Source: Roseibium litorale
Lineage (GTDB): Bacteria > Pseudomonadota > Alphaproteobacteria > Rhizobiales > Stappiaceae
Length of the DNA: 64,000 bases
Direction of reading: 5' to 3'
Assembly (NCBI RefSeq): GCF_014842915.1
Contig: NZ_JACYXI010000002.1
Span: 372,001-436,000, forward strand
Under the pieces are notes generated by a model. The model had not been told where the DNA came from. It did no database searches and was given only the letters and a program-made list of their open reading frames with translations. The stretch's first letter is position 1. Every line of letters starts with the position of its first letter. This document shows, in pieces, positions 36,629 through 47,500 of the stretch. Made by a program: the position numbers and the translations under genes.

Positions 36629-37765
36629 TCAAAGCCTCGCGATATGGAGCACATCGTTCCATGTGGCAAAGACCATGAGCAGAAGAACAATTCCAAGCCC
36701 GATCCGGAAACCGATGTCCTGAACCCCCTCGCTCAGGGGACGCCCGCGAACGGCCTCGGCCAGGTAATAGACAAGATGCCCGCCATCCAGCATGGGGATC
36801 GGCATCAAATTGATCAGACCGATCGAGATTGACAGCACAGCCGCCAGGCTCAGCAGCGGAACAATGCCCTGGGTCGCAACCTGCCCGGAGATCTGGGCAA
36901 CCCGGATCGGCCCACCCAGCTGATCGGCAGCCTCGCGGCCGGAAATCACGCCCCAGATGTAATCAACCGTCCGGGATGCGACATAGAAGGTCTCTTTCGC
37001 CCCCTGAGCAACCGCTTCCAAAGGACCATATGTCACATGAACGAGATCTTCCGGCTTCGGGCTGCGTGACACACCAAGAAGCCCGATCCGCTGCACGTTG
37101 CCAAAACGGTCTTTCAACTCCTGGAATTCCGGCGTGACAGTCAGATCAATGGTCTTGCCCTCGCGCTCCACCTGCATGTGCAGAGGCACGTCAGCACTGA
37201 CAGAAACGATCCGCTGCAGGTCAGTAAAGGTCGCGATTTCGCGGCCATCGACGGACAGAATAAGGTCCCCCGCCTTGAGACCGCCCCGCTCCGCCGCGCT
37301 TTGCGGGCGCACTTCTTCCACAACCGGCGTGGTAACAACCTGTCCGAAGGTCATGAAAATTGCCGCGAAAATCACGATAGCCAGAATGAAGTTGGCAATC
37401 GGACCGGCGGCCACCACAGCAGCGCGCTGCCAGACCGGCTTGGCGACGAAGGCCGTGCGGCGCTCAACATCGGACATGGCAGCTATCCGGTCCCGGTCAG
37501 GCACGCTTGCGGCATTGTCGTCGCCAGCAAACTTCACGTAGCCGCCAAGCGGGATCAAACAGAGCTTCCAGCGCGTGCCGTGGCGGTCGTTGCGGCCAAT
37601 GATCTCGCGGCCAAAGCCGACCGAGAAGGCATCAACCTTCACATTGCACCAGCGGGCAACAAGAAAATGGCCAAGCTCATGGAAGAAGACGACAATCGTC
37701 AGCACAAACAGGAAAGGCACGATGTAGCCAATGACAAGATCATAGGCCGATGTCAAAATTTCCAT
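36629..37765 (-). CDS. rseP: Site-2 intramembrane metalloprotease RseP
   Basis: A 378-residue inner-membrane zinc protease. The HEXXH motif is at His29-Glu30...His33 (VVFFHELGHFLVARW) in the first membrane helix, a PDZ domain at about 135-225 (VEEVRPQSAAERGGLKAGD), and the second metal motif LMPIPMLDGGHLVYY near residue 330. RseP cleaves anti-sigma factors and remnant signal peptides. The usual two PDZ domains are reduced to one, as in many alphaproteobacteria. It lies between dxr and bamA in the conserved envelope block. Confidence 0.96.
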   Translation of the reverse strand: MEILTSAYDLVIGYIVPFLFVLTIVVFFHELGHFLVARWCNVKVDAFSVGFGREIIGRNDRHGTRWKLCLIPLGGYVKFAGDDNAASVPDRDRIAAMSDVERRTAFVAKPVWQRAAVVAAGPIANFILAIVIFAAIFMTFGQVVTTPVVEEVRPQSAAERGGLKAGDLILSVDGREIATFTDLQRIVSVSADVPLHMQVEREGKTIDLTVTPEFQELKDRFGNVQRIGLLGVSRSPKPEDLVHVTYGPLEAVAQGAKETFYVASRTVDYIWGVISGREAADQLGGPIRVAQISGQVATQGIVPLLSLAAVLSISIGLINLMPIPMLDGGHLVYYLAEAVRGRPLSEGVQDIGFRIGLGIVLLLMVFATWNDVLHIARL

Positions 37766-37905
37766 TCTGCTGTCCCGTAGGTCCGAAGGCAGTGTGGTTA
37801 TTCCCGGCCATTATACGGTCAGGAATTACAACAGGGTAAAGGCTTTCGTCTTTTTTCCGGTCAAAAACGGTGTTCTGTCCGGAATCGTTGGCCAGACCAT
37901 AAGCC

Positions 37906-39165
37906 TCAGGAGGCCCTCGCCGCAATCCAGTTCCCGCAGATTGATCGCGCCTCTCGATCGAGAGCGGCGACATCCTCGATCCGTGCCGGGGCGGATCGTC
38001 CAAGGCGTGGCTCCATGGCATCAAGCGCCGCCTCAACGGAAGCCGGAATATCCATGAAGGCGATCCGGCCCGCCAGAAAGGCTGCAACAGCCGTCTCATC
38101 CGCAGCATTGAGCACAGCCGCGGCCCCGCCCCCGCGCCGCATGGCATCCCGGGCAAGCCGCAAGGCAGGAAACCGCACCAGATCAGGCGCCTCGAAGGTC
38201 AGGCTCGAAATAGCTGCCAAATCCAGCCGTTCGACAGGAACTTCCATCCGCTCCGGCCAGGCAAGGCAATGAGCGATCGGTGTGCGCATGTCAGGAGATC
38301 CAAGCTGGGCCAGAAGCGATCCATCCCGGTATTGCACAAGACCGTGGATAACCGACTGCGGATGAACCAGCACGTCCAGCTGGTCTGCCTCCAGCGGAAA
38401 CAGATGAAAGGCTTCAATCACTTCGAAGCCCTTGTTCATCATGGTAGCGCTGTCGATGGTGATCCGGCTGCCCATGTCCCAGTTGGGATGCTTCAATGCC
38501 TCGGCAACTGTTGCCTTTTGCATCGCCTCAAGCGGCCAGGTGCGGAACGGGCCGCCGGACGCGGTGAGAATGATCTTTTCCACCTGTGCAGCGTTGGCCG
38601 CCTCGAACACCTGGAAGATCGCGCTGTGCTCGCTGTCCACCGGCAGCAAGGTCACGTCGTGGCGCTCAACCTCTGACATGAAGAGATCGCCGGCACAGAC
38701 AAGACATTCCTTGTTGGCCAGCGCAAGCGCCCGGCCCGGCTTCAGCGCGCGAAGGGTCGGCTCCAGCCCGGCAAAGCCGACAATCGCTCCAAGCACGATA
38801 TCGGCGGGACGGTCGACCGCCTCCAGAACAGCCTGGTGGCCCCAGGCTGCCTCGATTCCGCTTCCGGCCAGCGCCTCCCGCAGGGCCGGGCCGTGGCTCT
38901 CGGAAGAGACAACCGCGATCTTGGCGCCAACTTGCCGCGCCAGCCTTGCCAGTCCGGCAACATTGGAATTGGCAACGAGTGCCTCAACCCCGAACCGGTC
39001 CGGATGGCGCGAAATCACATCGAGTGTGCTTTTTCCAACAGAACCGGTCGCGCCCAGAACGGTAACGCGCTGATAGGGCTTACTGGACAAAGGATCATAG
39101 CCCTCAGATCCTGCCGCCGCAGGACGGGCGTGGCCTGGCATGCTGGCATCCATTCCGGTCTCCAT
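37906..39165 (-). CDS. dxr: 1-deoxy-D-xylulose 5-phosphate reductoisomerase
   Basis: A 419-residue NADPH-dependent enzyme making 2-C-methylerythritol 4-phosphate in the MEP isoprenoid pathway (EC 1.1.1.267). It shows the nucleotide-binding VTVLGATGSVGKSTLDVI, then LANKECLVCAGDL, LLPVDSEHSAIFQ, and ITIDSATMMNKGFEVIEAFH. About 28 residues precede the conserved start; ATG 39165 is kept because it overlaps the cdsA stop (TAATG). Its product feeds UppS two genes upstream, via other enzymes. Confidence 0.96.
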   Translation of the reverse strand: METGMDASMPGHARPAAAGSEGYDPLSSKPYQRVTVLGATGSVGKSTLDVISRHPDRFGVEALVANSNVAGLARLARQVGAKIAVVSSESHGPALREALAGSGIEAAWGHQAVLEAVDRPADIVLGAIVGFAGLEPTLRALKPGRALALANKECLVCAGDLFMSEVERHDVTLLPVDSEHSAIFQVFEAANAAQVEKIILTASGGPFRTWPLEAMQKATVAEALKHPNWDMGSRITIDSATMMNKGFEVIEAFHLFPLEADQLDVLVHPQSVIHGLVQYRDGSLLAQLGSPDMRTPIAHCLAWPERMEVPVERLDLAAISSLTFEAPDLVRFPALRLARDAMRRGGGAAAVLNAADETAVAAFLAGRIAFMDIPASVEAALDAMEPRLGRSAPARIEDVAALDREARSICGNWIAARAS

Positions 39166-40025
39166 TACATCAGGCCAAGTGCGGAAACCGGATCCATCAG
39201 CTCTCCGCCGAAGGCAAGCCCCAGGAAGGCAGCAAAGACGGCCGCGGCCACAAGACCGTCCACACGGTCCATGACACCGCCATGGCCCGGAATGAGCTGG
39301 CTGGAATCCTTGACCTTGAAACGGCGCTTCAGGGCGGATTCAGCAAGATCGCCGATCTGGGAGACGATGGACAGGAGACCTGCAAGCAGCATCCAGCCCA
39401 GCGGCTCAGTCTGACCGGCGGCAAGAACAAAGCCGCCACCAAACAGGACGGCAAAGGTCAGCCCCCCAAGCGCTCCGGACCAGGTTTTGTTCGGGGACAC
39501 CCGTGTCCAAAGCTTCGGCCCGCCAAGAAAGCGGCCGACGAAATAGGCGCAGATATCGGTTGCCCAGATCACAACCAGCAGGAAAAAGATGAACACCTGC
39601 CCAAGATCACCCCGGCGCACGGCCATCAGGGCAAGCATGGAAAGCCCGGCATAAAGAACACCTTCCGCTCCCCAGCGGGCTGTCCGTGCCGCCTTGCCCA
39701 AAATGTAGCAGAGGATCATGCCAGCAAGCACCAAGCCGAAAGCCGCAATCGGCAGCCCCAGGTGATAGCTGAGCCCCGATGCCGCCAAAGCAAGAAGACC
39801 GGCAAGACCCGACGGGCTCTTGAAAATGGTCCCGGTGATGGTGAACCACTCCCACAGGATCAGCACGCCCGCAACAAGAACCAGACCGTCATAGGGCGCA
39901 CCGCCGAAGCAGCTCAGCGCCAGAACCGCTGGCCCAAGCACAAGCGCAGACAGAACCCGCGCTCTCAGATCAGCCATTTTGGACTTTCCGGCGCCCTGCC
40001 CCTGGCCGCTTGTTCCCGCCATCAT
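39165..40025 (-). CDS. cdsA: Phosphatidate cytidylyltransferase
   Basis: A 286-residue polytopic membrane enzyme that makes CDP-diacylglycerol from phosphatidate and CTP (EC 2.7.7.41). It has seven or eight hydrophobic segments and the C-terminal signature KDSSQLIPGHGGVMDRVDGL preceded by SQIGDLAESALKRRFKVKD. The stop of uppS overlaps its ATG (TGATG), and its own stop overlaps dxr. A second ATG follows immediately; either could be used. Confidence 0.96.
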   Translation of the reverse strand: MMAGTSGQGQGAGKSKMADLRARVLSALVLGPAVLALSCFGGAPYDGLVLVAGVLILWEWFTITGTIFKSPSGLAGLLALAASGLSYHLGLPIAAFGLVLAGMILCYILGKAARTARWGAEGVLYAGLSMLALMAVRRGDLGQVFIFFLLVVIWATDICAYFVGRFLGGPKLWTRVSPNKTWSGALGGLTFAVLFGGGFVLAAGQTEPLGWMLLAGLLSIVSQIGDLAESALKRRFKVKDSSQLIPGHGGVMDRVDGLVAAAVFAAFLGLAFGGELMDPVSALGLM

Positions 40026-40792
40026 CAGAAAACTTTGGCGCTGACGCCGCCGAAGCGCCGCTCACGGCCGCTGAAATCGGCAATCGCACGGTCAAACGCG
40101 GCTTCATCGAAGTCGGGCCAGTAGGTGTCGCAGAAATAGAATTCGGAATAAGCAGCCTGCCACATGAGGAAGTTGGACAGACGCTGCTCCCCGCTGGTCC
40201 GGATAATGAGATCCGGATCCGGAATTCCGGATGTGTCCAGGCGGGCGCCAATCGCCTCAGGTGTGATCTCCTCCACCTTGAGACGGCCTTCAGCCACATC
40301 CTGAGCGAGCGTTCTGACGGCGCGGGCCACTTCGTCCCGCGAGCCGTAATTGAAGGCGACAACCAGGGTCATACCGGTATTGTCCCGGGTCAGCCCCTCA
40401 GCCTCATCAAGAAGAGCCCGGATTCCGCCCTCAAGCCCCTGACGGTCCCCAATCACGCGGATCCGGACGTTGGCCTGGTGAATCTCGGACAGGTCCCGCT
40501 GCACAAACCGGCGCAGCAGGGACATGAGAAAGCTGACCTCGCCGGCTGGACGGGACCAGTTCTCCGAGGAGAAGCTGTAGATGGTAATGTAATCGAGGCC
40601 AATGCGGACACCATGACGGATGATCCGCCTCAGGGTATCGAGCCCCTGGCGATGGCCTTCCGAGCGGGGCAAGCCTCTTTCCTTGGCCCACCGGCCGTTG
40701 CCGTCCATGATCAGGGCCACGTGGCGTGGCACGCCACCCTGCCCTTGCCGGGAAGGCGGCGCCATGTCGGTACGGTCTGGACTTGCGGTCAT
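40025..40792 (-). CDS. uppS: Undecaprenyl diphosphate synthase (cis-prenyltransferase)
   Basis: A 255-residue enzyme that elongates farnesyl diphosphate to the C55 carrier lipid (EC 2.5.1.31). It shows the substrate motif HVALIMDGNGRWAKERGLPR with catalytic Asp, YSFSSENWSRP, the region VAFNYGSRDEV and the C-terminal DLIIRTSGEQRLSNFLMWQ. It overlaps cdsA by one base and lies 36 bases after frr. ATG 40792 gives about 20 residues before the conserved core. Confidence 0.97.
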   Translation of the reverse strand: MTASPDRTDMAPPSRQGQGGVPRHVALIMDGNGRWAKERGLPRSEGHRQGLDTLRRIIRHGVRIGLDYITIYSFSSENWSRPAGEVSFLMSLLRRFVQRDLSEIHQANVRIRVIGDRQGLEGGIRALLDEAEGLTRDNTGMTLVVAFNYGSRDEVARAVRTLAQDVAEGRLKVEEITPEAIGARLDTSGIPDPDLIIRTSGEQRLSNFLMWQAAYSEFYFCDTYWPDFDEAAFDRAIADFSGRERRFGGVSAKVF

Positions 40793-40828
40793 GAAGCTCC
40801 CCGCGCGGCGGTTATGCCGGAAAGGTCA

Positions 40829-41392
40829 TCAGACCTGAGAAATTTCCTGCTCTTTCTTGGCGAGCATTACATCAACCTCGGTAATCATACCATCGGTCAG
40901 CTTCTGAATCTCGTCAGAAGCAACCCGGCTGTCGTCCTGGCTGATGTCGCCGTCCTTTTCCAGCTTCTTTGCCGTATCCATACCGTCGCGGCGGACGTGA
41001 CGGATAGAGACCTTGGCGGCCTCGGCATATTTGTGAGCGACCTTGATCAGCTCCTGGCGGCGTTCCTGGTTCAGTTCCGGGATCGGCAGGCGCAGCAGCT
41101 GGCCATCGATCACCGGATTGAGGCCCAGGTTGGATTCACGGATGGCCTTTTCGACAGCCGAAACCATGCCCTTGTCCCAGACCTGAACGGCAAGCATGCG
41201 CGGCTCGGGAACGGAGACGGTCGCAACCTGGCTGACCGGCATGGACTGGCCATAGGCCTGAACAACAATGGGATCCATCATGCTGGCCGAGGCACGGCCG
41301 GTCCGCAGGCCGGCGAATTCGGTCTTCAGAACACCAAGCGCACCATTCATACGGCGCTTGAGATCGTCCATGTCCACACCTTCTACAGGCAT
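40829..41392 (-). CDS. frr: Ribosome recycling factor
   Basis: A 187-residue tRNA-shaped protein that with EF-G splits post-termination ribosomes. It shows [33 protein letters not shown] and [26 protein letters not shown] (family landmarks), then [20 protein letters not shown] 41392 has GAGG five bases upstream. Normal length (about 185). It lies downstream of pyrH in the usual tsf-pyrH-frr order. Confidence 0.97.
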   Translation of the reverse strand: MPVEGVDMDDLKRRMNGALGVLKTEFAGLRTGRASASMMDPIVVQAYGQSMPVSQVATVSVPEPRMLAVQVWDKGMVSAVEKAIRESNLGLNPVIDGQLLRLPIPELNQERRQELIKVAHKYAEAAKVSIRHVRRDGMDTAKKLEKDGDISQDDSRVASDEIQKLTDGMITEVDVMLAKKEQEISQV

Positions 41393-41503
41393 AACTTCCT
41401 CGCTTATATCTTGCTTTGGTGGCTCAGAGAGTCACGGCCGGCGCCAAAATCGCACACTCGTGCTGAAACACAAGTCCTTGCGCCGGAGTTATTGGCAAAA
41501 GAA

Positions 41504-42223
41504 TCAGCTCCCGACAACCGTATAACGGCCGGTTTCCTGAAGCACAGCAACCAGAGCCCCCGGCTCATGGATGCGGAAAACAATCACGGGAATGTTGTTG
41601 TCGCGCGCAAGAGCGATGGCTGTGGTGTCCATGACCTTGAGATTGCGCTGGATCACATCCTCGAACCTCAGCGTATCATAGCGCTCGGCCTCCGGATTGA
41701 TCTTCGGATCTTCCGAGTAGATGCCATCGACCTGCGTGCCCTTCAGGAAGGCATCGCAGCGCATTTCGGCGGCGCGCAGGGCCGCTCCGGAATCGGTCGT
41801 GAAGAACGGGTTGCCCGTGCCGCCGGCAAAGACGATCACGTCACCATCTTCCATGTAGCGCTCGGCCACTCGCTGGGAAAAGGTTTCGCAGATGGAGGGA
41901 ACGGAAACGGCGGACAGAACACGGGCCTGAACCTTGTGGCGCCGCAGGGCGTCGGCAAGCGTCAGGGAGTTCATGATGGTCGCCAGCATACCCATATGGT
42001 CGCCGGTGACCCGGTTGCCGCCCTTGGCCGCTACAGCGACACCGCGGAAGATGTTGCCGCCACCGACAACGACCCCTACCTGACACCCCAGAGCAACCGC
42101 ATCTGCAATTTCCTTGGCGATCCGCTCCACCACCATCGGATCGATCCCGAATGACTGGCTGCCCATCAGGGCTTCACCGGAGAGCTTCAGCAGCACGCGT
42201 TTCCAGCGCAGGGGCTTGGTCAT
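41504..42223 (-). CDS. pyrH: UMP kinase
   Basis: A 239-residue amino-acid-kinase-fold enzyme phosphorylating UMP to UDP (EC 2.7.4.22). It shows RVLLKLSGEALMG at the N-terminus, VVVGGGNIFRGVA, GDHMGMLATIMNSLTLADAL and FAGGTGNPFFTTDSGAALRA. ATG 42223 precedes the conserved Lys-Pro-Leu-Arg-Trp; a longer frame reads back through the tsf terminator hairpin and is rejected. Starts 31 bases after that hairpin. Confidence 0.97.
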   Translation of the reverse strand: MTKPLRWKRVLLKLSGEALMGSQSFGIDPMVVERIAKEIADAVALGCQVGVVVGGGNIFRGVAVAAKGGNRVTGDHMGMLATIMNSLTLADALRRHKVQARVLSAVSVPSICETFSQRVAERYMEDGDVIVFAGGTGNPFFTTDSGAALRAAEMRCDAFLKGTQVDGIYSEDPKINPEAERYDTLRFEDVIQRNLKVMDTTAIALARDNNIPVIVFRIHEPGALVAVLQETGRYTVVGS

Positions 42224-42253
42224 GTCGCAACCTTCTCTTTTGTTGTTCCTTCT

Positions 42254-42285
42254 AAAAAAAAGCGCCGGACAATGCCGGCGCTTTT
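42254..42285 (-). terminator. Rho-independent terminator after tsf
   Basis: AAAAGCGCCGG pairs with CCGGCGCTTTT around a six-base loop (ACAATG). On the minus strand it is followed by eight T, so it terminates the leftward rpsB-tsf transcript. The symmetric shape could act on both strands. Confidence 0.92.
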
Positions 42286-42293
42286 CGATGGGA

Positions 42294-43217
42294 TCAGTTC
42301 CCTGCGGCTGCCGCCACTTCCGCGGCGAAGTCCGTCTCTTCCTTCTCGATCCCTTCGCCGAGAGCGAAGCGGACGAAAGCGGTGAGCTTGACCGGGGTGC
42401 CAAGTTCCTTGGCCAGGGCTTCTACAGCCTGCTCGACGGTCAGATCCGGGTTGATGACGAAAGCCTGCTTGATCAGCGTGACTTCCTCATAGAACTTGCG
42501 GATACGGCCTTCGACCATCTTTTCAATGATGTTGTCCGGCTTGCCGGATTCGCGGGCCTGCTCGATGAACACATTGCGCTCACGCTCGACAACAGCCGGA
42601 TCCAGAGAATCGGTGTTCAGAGCCAGCGGGCTGGTCGCAGCAACGTGCATGGCGATCTGACGGCCGAGAGTGTTCAGCTTGTCCTTGTCGCCTGCAGATT
42701 CCAGAGCGACCAGAACGCCGATCTTGCCGAGGCCTTCAGCAGCAGCGTTGTGGACGTAGGAAGCAACAACGCCTTCAGAAACGGTCAGCAGAGCCACGCG
42801 GCGGAGAGTCATGTTCTCGCCGATGGTCGCGATCGCGTCCTTGATGGCATCTTCAACCGGCTTGCCGGTCGGATAAGCTGCGGCAGCAACGCTTTCCAGC
42901 TGGCCGTCGGTGCCCAGAGCAACATTGGCAACATTGCGGACGAGCTCCTGGAAGCCGTCGTTGCGGGCAACGAAGTCGGTTTCGGAGTTCAGCTCGATCA
43001 CGGCAGCCTTGGCGCCTTCGGAAGCAACACCGACCAGGCCTTCAGCAGCAACGCGGCCAGCCTTCTTCGCAGCCTTTGCGAGGCCCTTGGTGCGCAGCCA
43101 GTCAATGGCAGCTTCCATGTCGCCGCCCGACTCGGTCAGGGCGGTCTTGCAGTCCATCATGCCTGCGCCAGACGTCTCGCGCAGCTCTTTTACCATTGCA
43201 GCGGTAATGGTGGTCAT
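42294..43217 (-). CDS. tsf: Elongation factor Ts
   Basis: A 307-residue nucleotide-exchange factor for EF-Tu. It begins with the UBA-like domain [24 protein letters not shown], then [17 protein letters not shown] (the TDFV motif that contacts EF-Tu) and the C-terminal dimerisation part. ATG 43217 with GAGG upstream is preferred to a longer start. It follows rpsB by 147 bases and is closed by a strong terminator. Confidence 0.98.
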   Translation of the reverse strand: MTTITAAMVKELRETSGAGMMDCKTALTESGGDMEAAIDWLRTKGLAKAAKKAGRVAAEGLVGVASEGAKAAVIELNSETDFVARNDGFQELVRNVANVALGTDGQLESVAAAAYPTGKPVEDAIKDAIATIGENMTLRRVALLTVSEGVVASYVHNAAAEGLGKIGVLVALESAGDKDKLNTLGRQIAMHVAATSPLALNTDSLDPAVVERERNVFIEQARESGKPDNIIEKMVEGRIRKFYEEVTLIKQAFVINPDLTVEQAVEALAKELGTPVKLTAFVRFALGEGIEKEETDFAAEVAAAAGN

Positions 43218-43364
43218 TGATTGCCTCGTGGATAGGTTGGGGCTGGTCAGCACTTAAAGCATGAGCGCCCGCATCTTTATGACGGAGCCGTAACCGACAG
43301 GGTCCGCCCACGACAAAATTTGAAATCCTGGCCGCGGCGTCGATCCGCGGCCAGGACTGATCAA

Positions 43365-44138
43365 TCAGGCTTCAGCAGCTTCTTCGGCTAGAACTTCTTC
43401 AACCGGAGCTTCTTCAGAAGCACCGATGTCCATGCCGGAAGCGCCCTGAGCACGGGAAATCCCGTCGATGGCGGCGCGGGTGATCAGGTCGCAGTAAAGC
43501 GTGATCGCACGGCCGGCGTCATCGTTACCCGGAACCGGATAGGTGATGCCTTCCGGGTTCGAGTTGGAGTCCAGGATTGCAGCAACCGGGATACCCAGAC
43601 GGCGGGCTTCCTGGATCGCGTTTGCTTCACGGTTGGTATCGATGATGAAGATCAGGTCCGGGATACCGCCCATGTCCTTGATGCCGCCCAGGTTCCGCTC
43701 GAGCTTTTCGCGCTCGCGGTCCATGAACAGACGCTCTTTCTTGGTCAGCGACTTGGAGACGTCCGAGTTCAGGGTCTCTTCAAGCTTGCGCAGACGCTGG
43801 ATCGAGTTGGAGATGGTCTTCCAGTTGGTCAGCATGCCGCCGAGCCATCGGGCGTTGACGAAGTACTGCGCGGAGTTGCGTGCAGCTTCAGCAACAGCGT
43901 CCTGAGCCTGGCGCTTGGTGCCGACGAGCAGAACGCGTCCACCACCGGCAACGGTGTCGCTGACAGCCTTCAGAGCCTGGTGCAGCAGCGGAACGGTCTG
44001 TGCCAGATCCATGATGTGAACGTCGTTACGCACACCAAAGATGTACTGGCCCATACGCGGGTTCCAGCGGTGCTTCTGGTGACCAAAGTGAACGCCTGCT
44101 TCGAGCAGCTGACGCATGGTGAAATCGGGCAAAGCCAT
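43365..44138 (-). CDS. rpsB: 30S ribosomal protein S2
   Basis: A 257-residue small-subunit protein. It begins [20 protein letters not shown], with [30 protein letters not shown] and [20 protein letters not shown]. It has the acidic C-terminal tail ([16 protein letters not shown]) common in alphaproteobacterial S2. The promoter is at 44268-44296 with a roughly 120-base 5' leader containing a hairpin. First gene of the rpsB-tsf unit. Confidence 0.98.
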   Translation of the reverse strand: MALPDFTMRQLLEAGVHFGHQKHRWNPRMGQYIFGVRNDVHIMDLAQTVPLLHQALKAVSDTVAGGGRVLLVGTKRQAQDAVAEAARNSAQYFVNARWLGGMLTNWKTISNSIQRLRKLEETLNSDVSKSLTKKERLFMDREREKLERNLGGIKDMGGIPDLIFIIDTNREANAIQEARRLGIPVAAILDSNSNPEGITYPVPGNDDAGRAITLYCDLITRAAIDGISRAQGASGMDIGASEEAPVEEVLAEEAAEA

Positions 44139-44187
44139 GGCCCAAACTCCTGATGTTTTTCCGGTTATACCTCCGCAAGAGGGAGCC

Positions 44188-44210
44188 GACGGCGGGAGAT
44201 CCCGTCCGTC
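44188..44210 (-). promoter_or_regulatory. Hairpin in the rpsB 5' leader
   Basis: GACGG-A-CGGGA and TCCCG-CCGTC on the minus strand form a ten-pair stem with one bulged A and a very short loop, about 50 bases before the rpsB ATG and inside the predicted leader. S2 autoregulates its own mRNA in other bacteria; whether this stem is that site is inference. Confidence 0.4.
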
Positions 44211-44267
44211 ACCGGATGGAGGACATGATTAAGCTCAGCCTCCGCCCCTTGCGTGTGGAATGCGCGC

Positions 44268-44296
44268 CTTATAGTGGCCGCGTCTGGCAAGTTCAA
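44268..44296 (-). promoter_or_regulatory. Sigma-70-type promoter of rpsB-tsf
   Basis: TTGAAC (44296-44291), 17-base spacer, TATAAG (44273-44268) on the minus strand, close to consensus in both boxes. The expected start is about 120 bases before the rpsB ATG. The remaining DNA between dnaE and rpsB (44139-44511) holds no gene. Confidence 0.75.
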
Positions 44297-44511
44297 GCCC
44301 AAAGGTCGATTCCACGTCCGATCAGGCCAATTGAACCCACAGCAAAGGCCCGCCAAGGGCGGACATAGCGCGGAACAGCTGTTCACCACCCCGTTTCCAG
44401 GAAAACCAAAGCGTCCGGAAGACGGCAACTACATGCTGCACCGTCTTTTCAAGGCAGGAGATTCGCGCCATGGATGCCCCAATCGGCCTGCGGCCCCTCC
44501 CGGACAGGGCG

Positions 44512-47500
44512 TCACGCCATCTGCACGTCCATAACCCCAGGAACGGTCTTCAAGGCACCGGTGATTTCCGGCGAGAGGCGGAACCTGCCAGGAAGGCGCA
44601 CCTCGACCTCGCGGGCGCCGTTTTCCAGCATCACCACAACGGTCACCTCCCCCTCACCCCGCACCTTCAGATGCCGGGCAAGGCTTGCGATCGGGCGCTC
44701 ATCACGCATGAAGATGCGCAGGCTGCGCTGAACCCTTGCGGCGGCAACTTCGATCGGGTCCACCTGCTCGATGCGGATGGAGGGCTCGTCATCGCGCAGG
44801 TCCGCCCCGACGAGCAGCACCATGGAGCGGCCCGGCTCCAGAACATCCCGGAACTGTTCCAGGCGTTCCTTGAACAGGAGCCCTTCAAATTGGCCGGTCG
44901 CATCCGAGAAGCGGACAATCCCCATCTTGGAGCCGGTCTTGGTCTTGCGCTCCTGGCGCGAGATCACCGTGCCGGCAAGACGCCCGGCAGATGCCCCCTT
45001 CTTGACCGCTTCGGCAAATTTCGCCCAGGGCTGCACGCGCATCTTTTCCAGAAGCTCGCCATATTCGTCGAGCGGATGGGACGAGAGATAAAAGCCGATG
45101 GCGGCATGCTCGCGCTGGAGCTTTTCTTCCGACGTCCAGTTGTTGCTGTCGGGCAGAACCAAAGGCTCCTCTCCGTCACTGCCGCCGAACATGTCATTCT
45201 GGCCAAGCGTCCGGTCTTCTTCCGTGCGCTGCGCGAGGCCCATGATCCGGTCCAAGCCTTCCAAAATCCGGGCGCGGTTCTTTTCAAGCTCGTCGAATGC
45301 ACCTGCGGCGATCAGGTTTTCCATGGTCCGCTTGTTGAGGACCTTGGGGCTGATGCGGCGGCCAAAGTCGCCAAGGCTCTTGAACGGTTTGCCGCCCCGG
45401 ACCTCGACAATATGCTCCACCGCCTGTTCGCCGACGCCCTTGATGGCACCCATAGCGTAGATGATTTTGCCATCCTGCACGTCGAAATGGACCATGGACC
45501 GGTTGATCGATGGCGGCACGATCTCAATCCCCATCCGCCGGGCTTCCTGGCGGAAGTCGCCGAGCTTGTCCGTGTTGCCGAGATCAAGGGTCATGGAAGC
45601 AGCCATGAACTCGACCGGGTGGTTCGCCTTCAGCCAGGCCGTATGATAGGAGACGAGCGCATAGGCTGCGGCGTGAGACTTGTTGAAGCCGTAGTTGGCG
45701 AATTTCGCCACAAGGTCAAAGATCGTCCCCGCCTGCCCCTTGTCGATGCCCCGTTCGACCGCCCCATCCACGAAGCGGGCACGCTGGATCTCCATCTCCG
45801 CGGCAATCTTCTTACCCATGGCGCGGCGCAAAAGGTCAGCTTCCCCGAGGGAGTAGCCGGACAGCACCTGGGCGATCTGCATCACCTGTTCCTGGTAGAC
45901 GATGATGCCGTTCGTCTCCATCAGGATCGGCTCGAGCAGCGGATGCAGGCAGTCCGGCTCCTGCTCGCCGTGCTTCACGGCGTTATAAACCGGAATGTTC
46001 TCCATCGGACCCGGCCGGTAGAGCGCCACCAGCGCGACGATATCCTCGAACCGGTCCGGCTTCATGCCCGCGATGGCGCGGCGCATGCCCTGGCTTTCCA
46101 ACTGGAACACGCCAAAGGTTTCGCCCCCTGCCAGAAGCTTGTAAGTGGCGGGATCGTCCAGAGGCAGCGCGGCCACATCCACCTTGATGCCCCGGCGCTC
46201 GATCAGCTTCACCGCCGTATCGATGACCGTCAGCGTCTTGAGGCCGAGGAAGTCGAATTTCACCAGCCCGGCGTCTTCCACCATCTTCATGTTGAACTGG
46301 GCAACCGGCATGTCCGAGCGCGGATCGCGGTAGAGCGGCACAAGCTGTTCGAGAGGCCGGTCGCCGATCACCACACCCGCCGCGTGGGTGGAGGCGTGCC
46401 GGTAAAGACCCTCCAGCTTCTGCGCCATCTTGAGAAGCTTGTCGACGATCTCCTCGTCCTCGGCGGCCTGACGCAAGCGCGGCTCGTCGGCGATGGCCTG
46501 GCCAAGGGTGACCGGGTTGGCGGGGTTGGCCGGTACCAGCTTGCAGAGCCGGTCGACCTGGCCATAGGGCATTTGCAGCACGCGGCCGACGTCACGCAGC
46601 ACGGCGCGGGCCTGAAGCGACCCGAAGGTGATGATCTGCGCCACCTGGCCGCGGCCATATTTCTCCTGCACATAGCGGATGACTTCTTCGCGCCGGCTCT
46701 GGCAGAAGTCGATGTCGAAGTCGGGCATCGAGACACGTTCCGGGTTGAGGAAGCGCTCGAACAGGAGGGAGAAACGCATGGGATCCAGGTCGGTGATCGT
46801 CAGCGACCAGGCCACAAGGGACCCTGCCCCGGACCCGCGGCCCGGACCCACCGGAATGTCATGGGCCTTCGCCCATTTGATGAAGTCCGCAACGATCAGG
46901 AAGTAGCCCGGAAACTTCATCCGGTCGATGATGCCGAGTTCATAGTCGAGCCGGTCCCAATAGTCCTTCTCGGTCAGGCCCGGGGCGAGGCCATGGACAT
47001 CAAGACGCATCTGCAGGCCCTCGCGGGCCTGACGGAAGAGTTCGGCAGTCTCGGCCTTTACCGCTTCTTCCGGGTCGGCATCCGCCCCGGCAAAGCGCGG
47101 CAGGATCGGATCGCGGCGCAGGGGCCGGTAGCTGCAGCGCTGCGCGATCTCGATCGTCGAGGCAACAGCCTCCGGGAGATCGGCAAACAATTCAACCATT
47201 TCCGCCCGGCTCTTGAAGTAATGCTCCGGCGTCAGACGGCGGCGGTCCGCCTCGATGAGGACACGGCCTTCGGAAATACAGATCAAGGCATCATGGGCTT
47301 CATAATCCTCCCGCTTGGGGAAGAAGGCCTCGTTCGTGGCCACCAGCGGCAGACCGAGGTCATAGGCCAGATCCAGGAACGCATCCTCGGTCTTGCGCTC
47401 GCTCTCCATACCGTGGCGCTGGATCTCGACATAACACCGCCCGGAGAACGCTCCGGCCAGTGTTGCAAGGCGCCCGCGGGCAAGATCCTTTCTCCCCACC

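Noticed and set aside
40010-42154. A 714-codon plus-strand frame across uppS, frr and pyrH
   Set aside because: It covers three conserved genes in antisense and has no domain or start signal.
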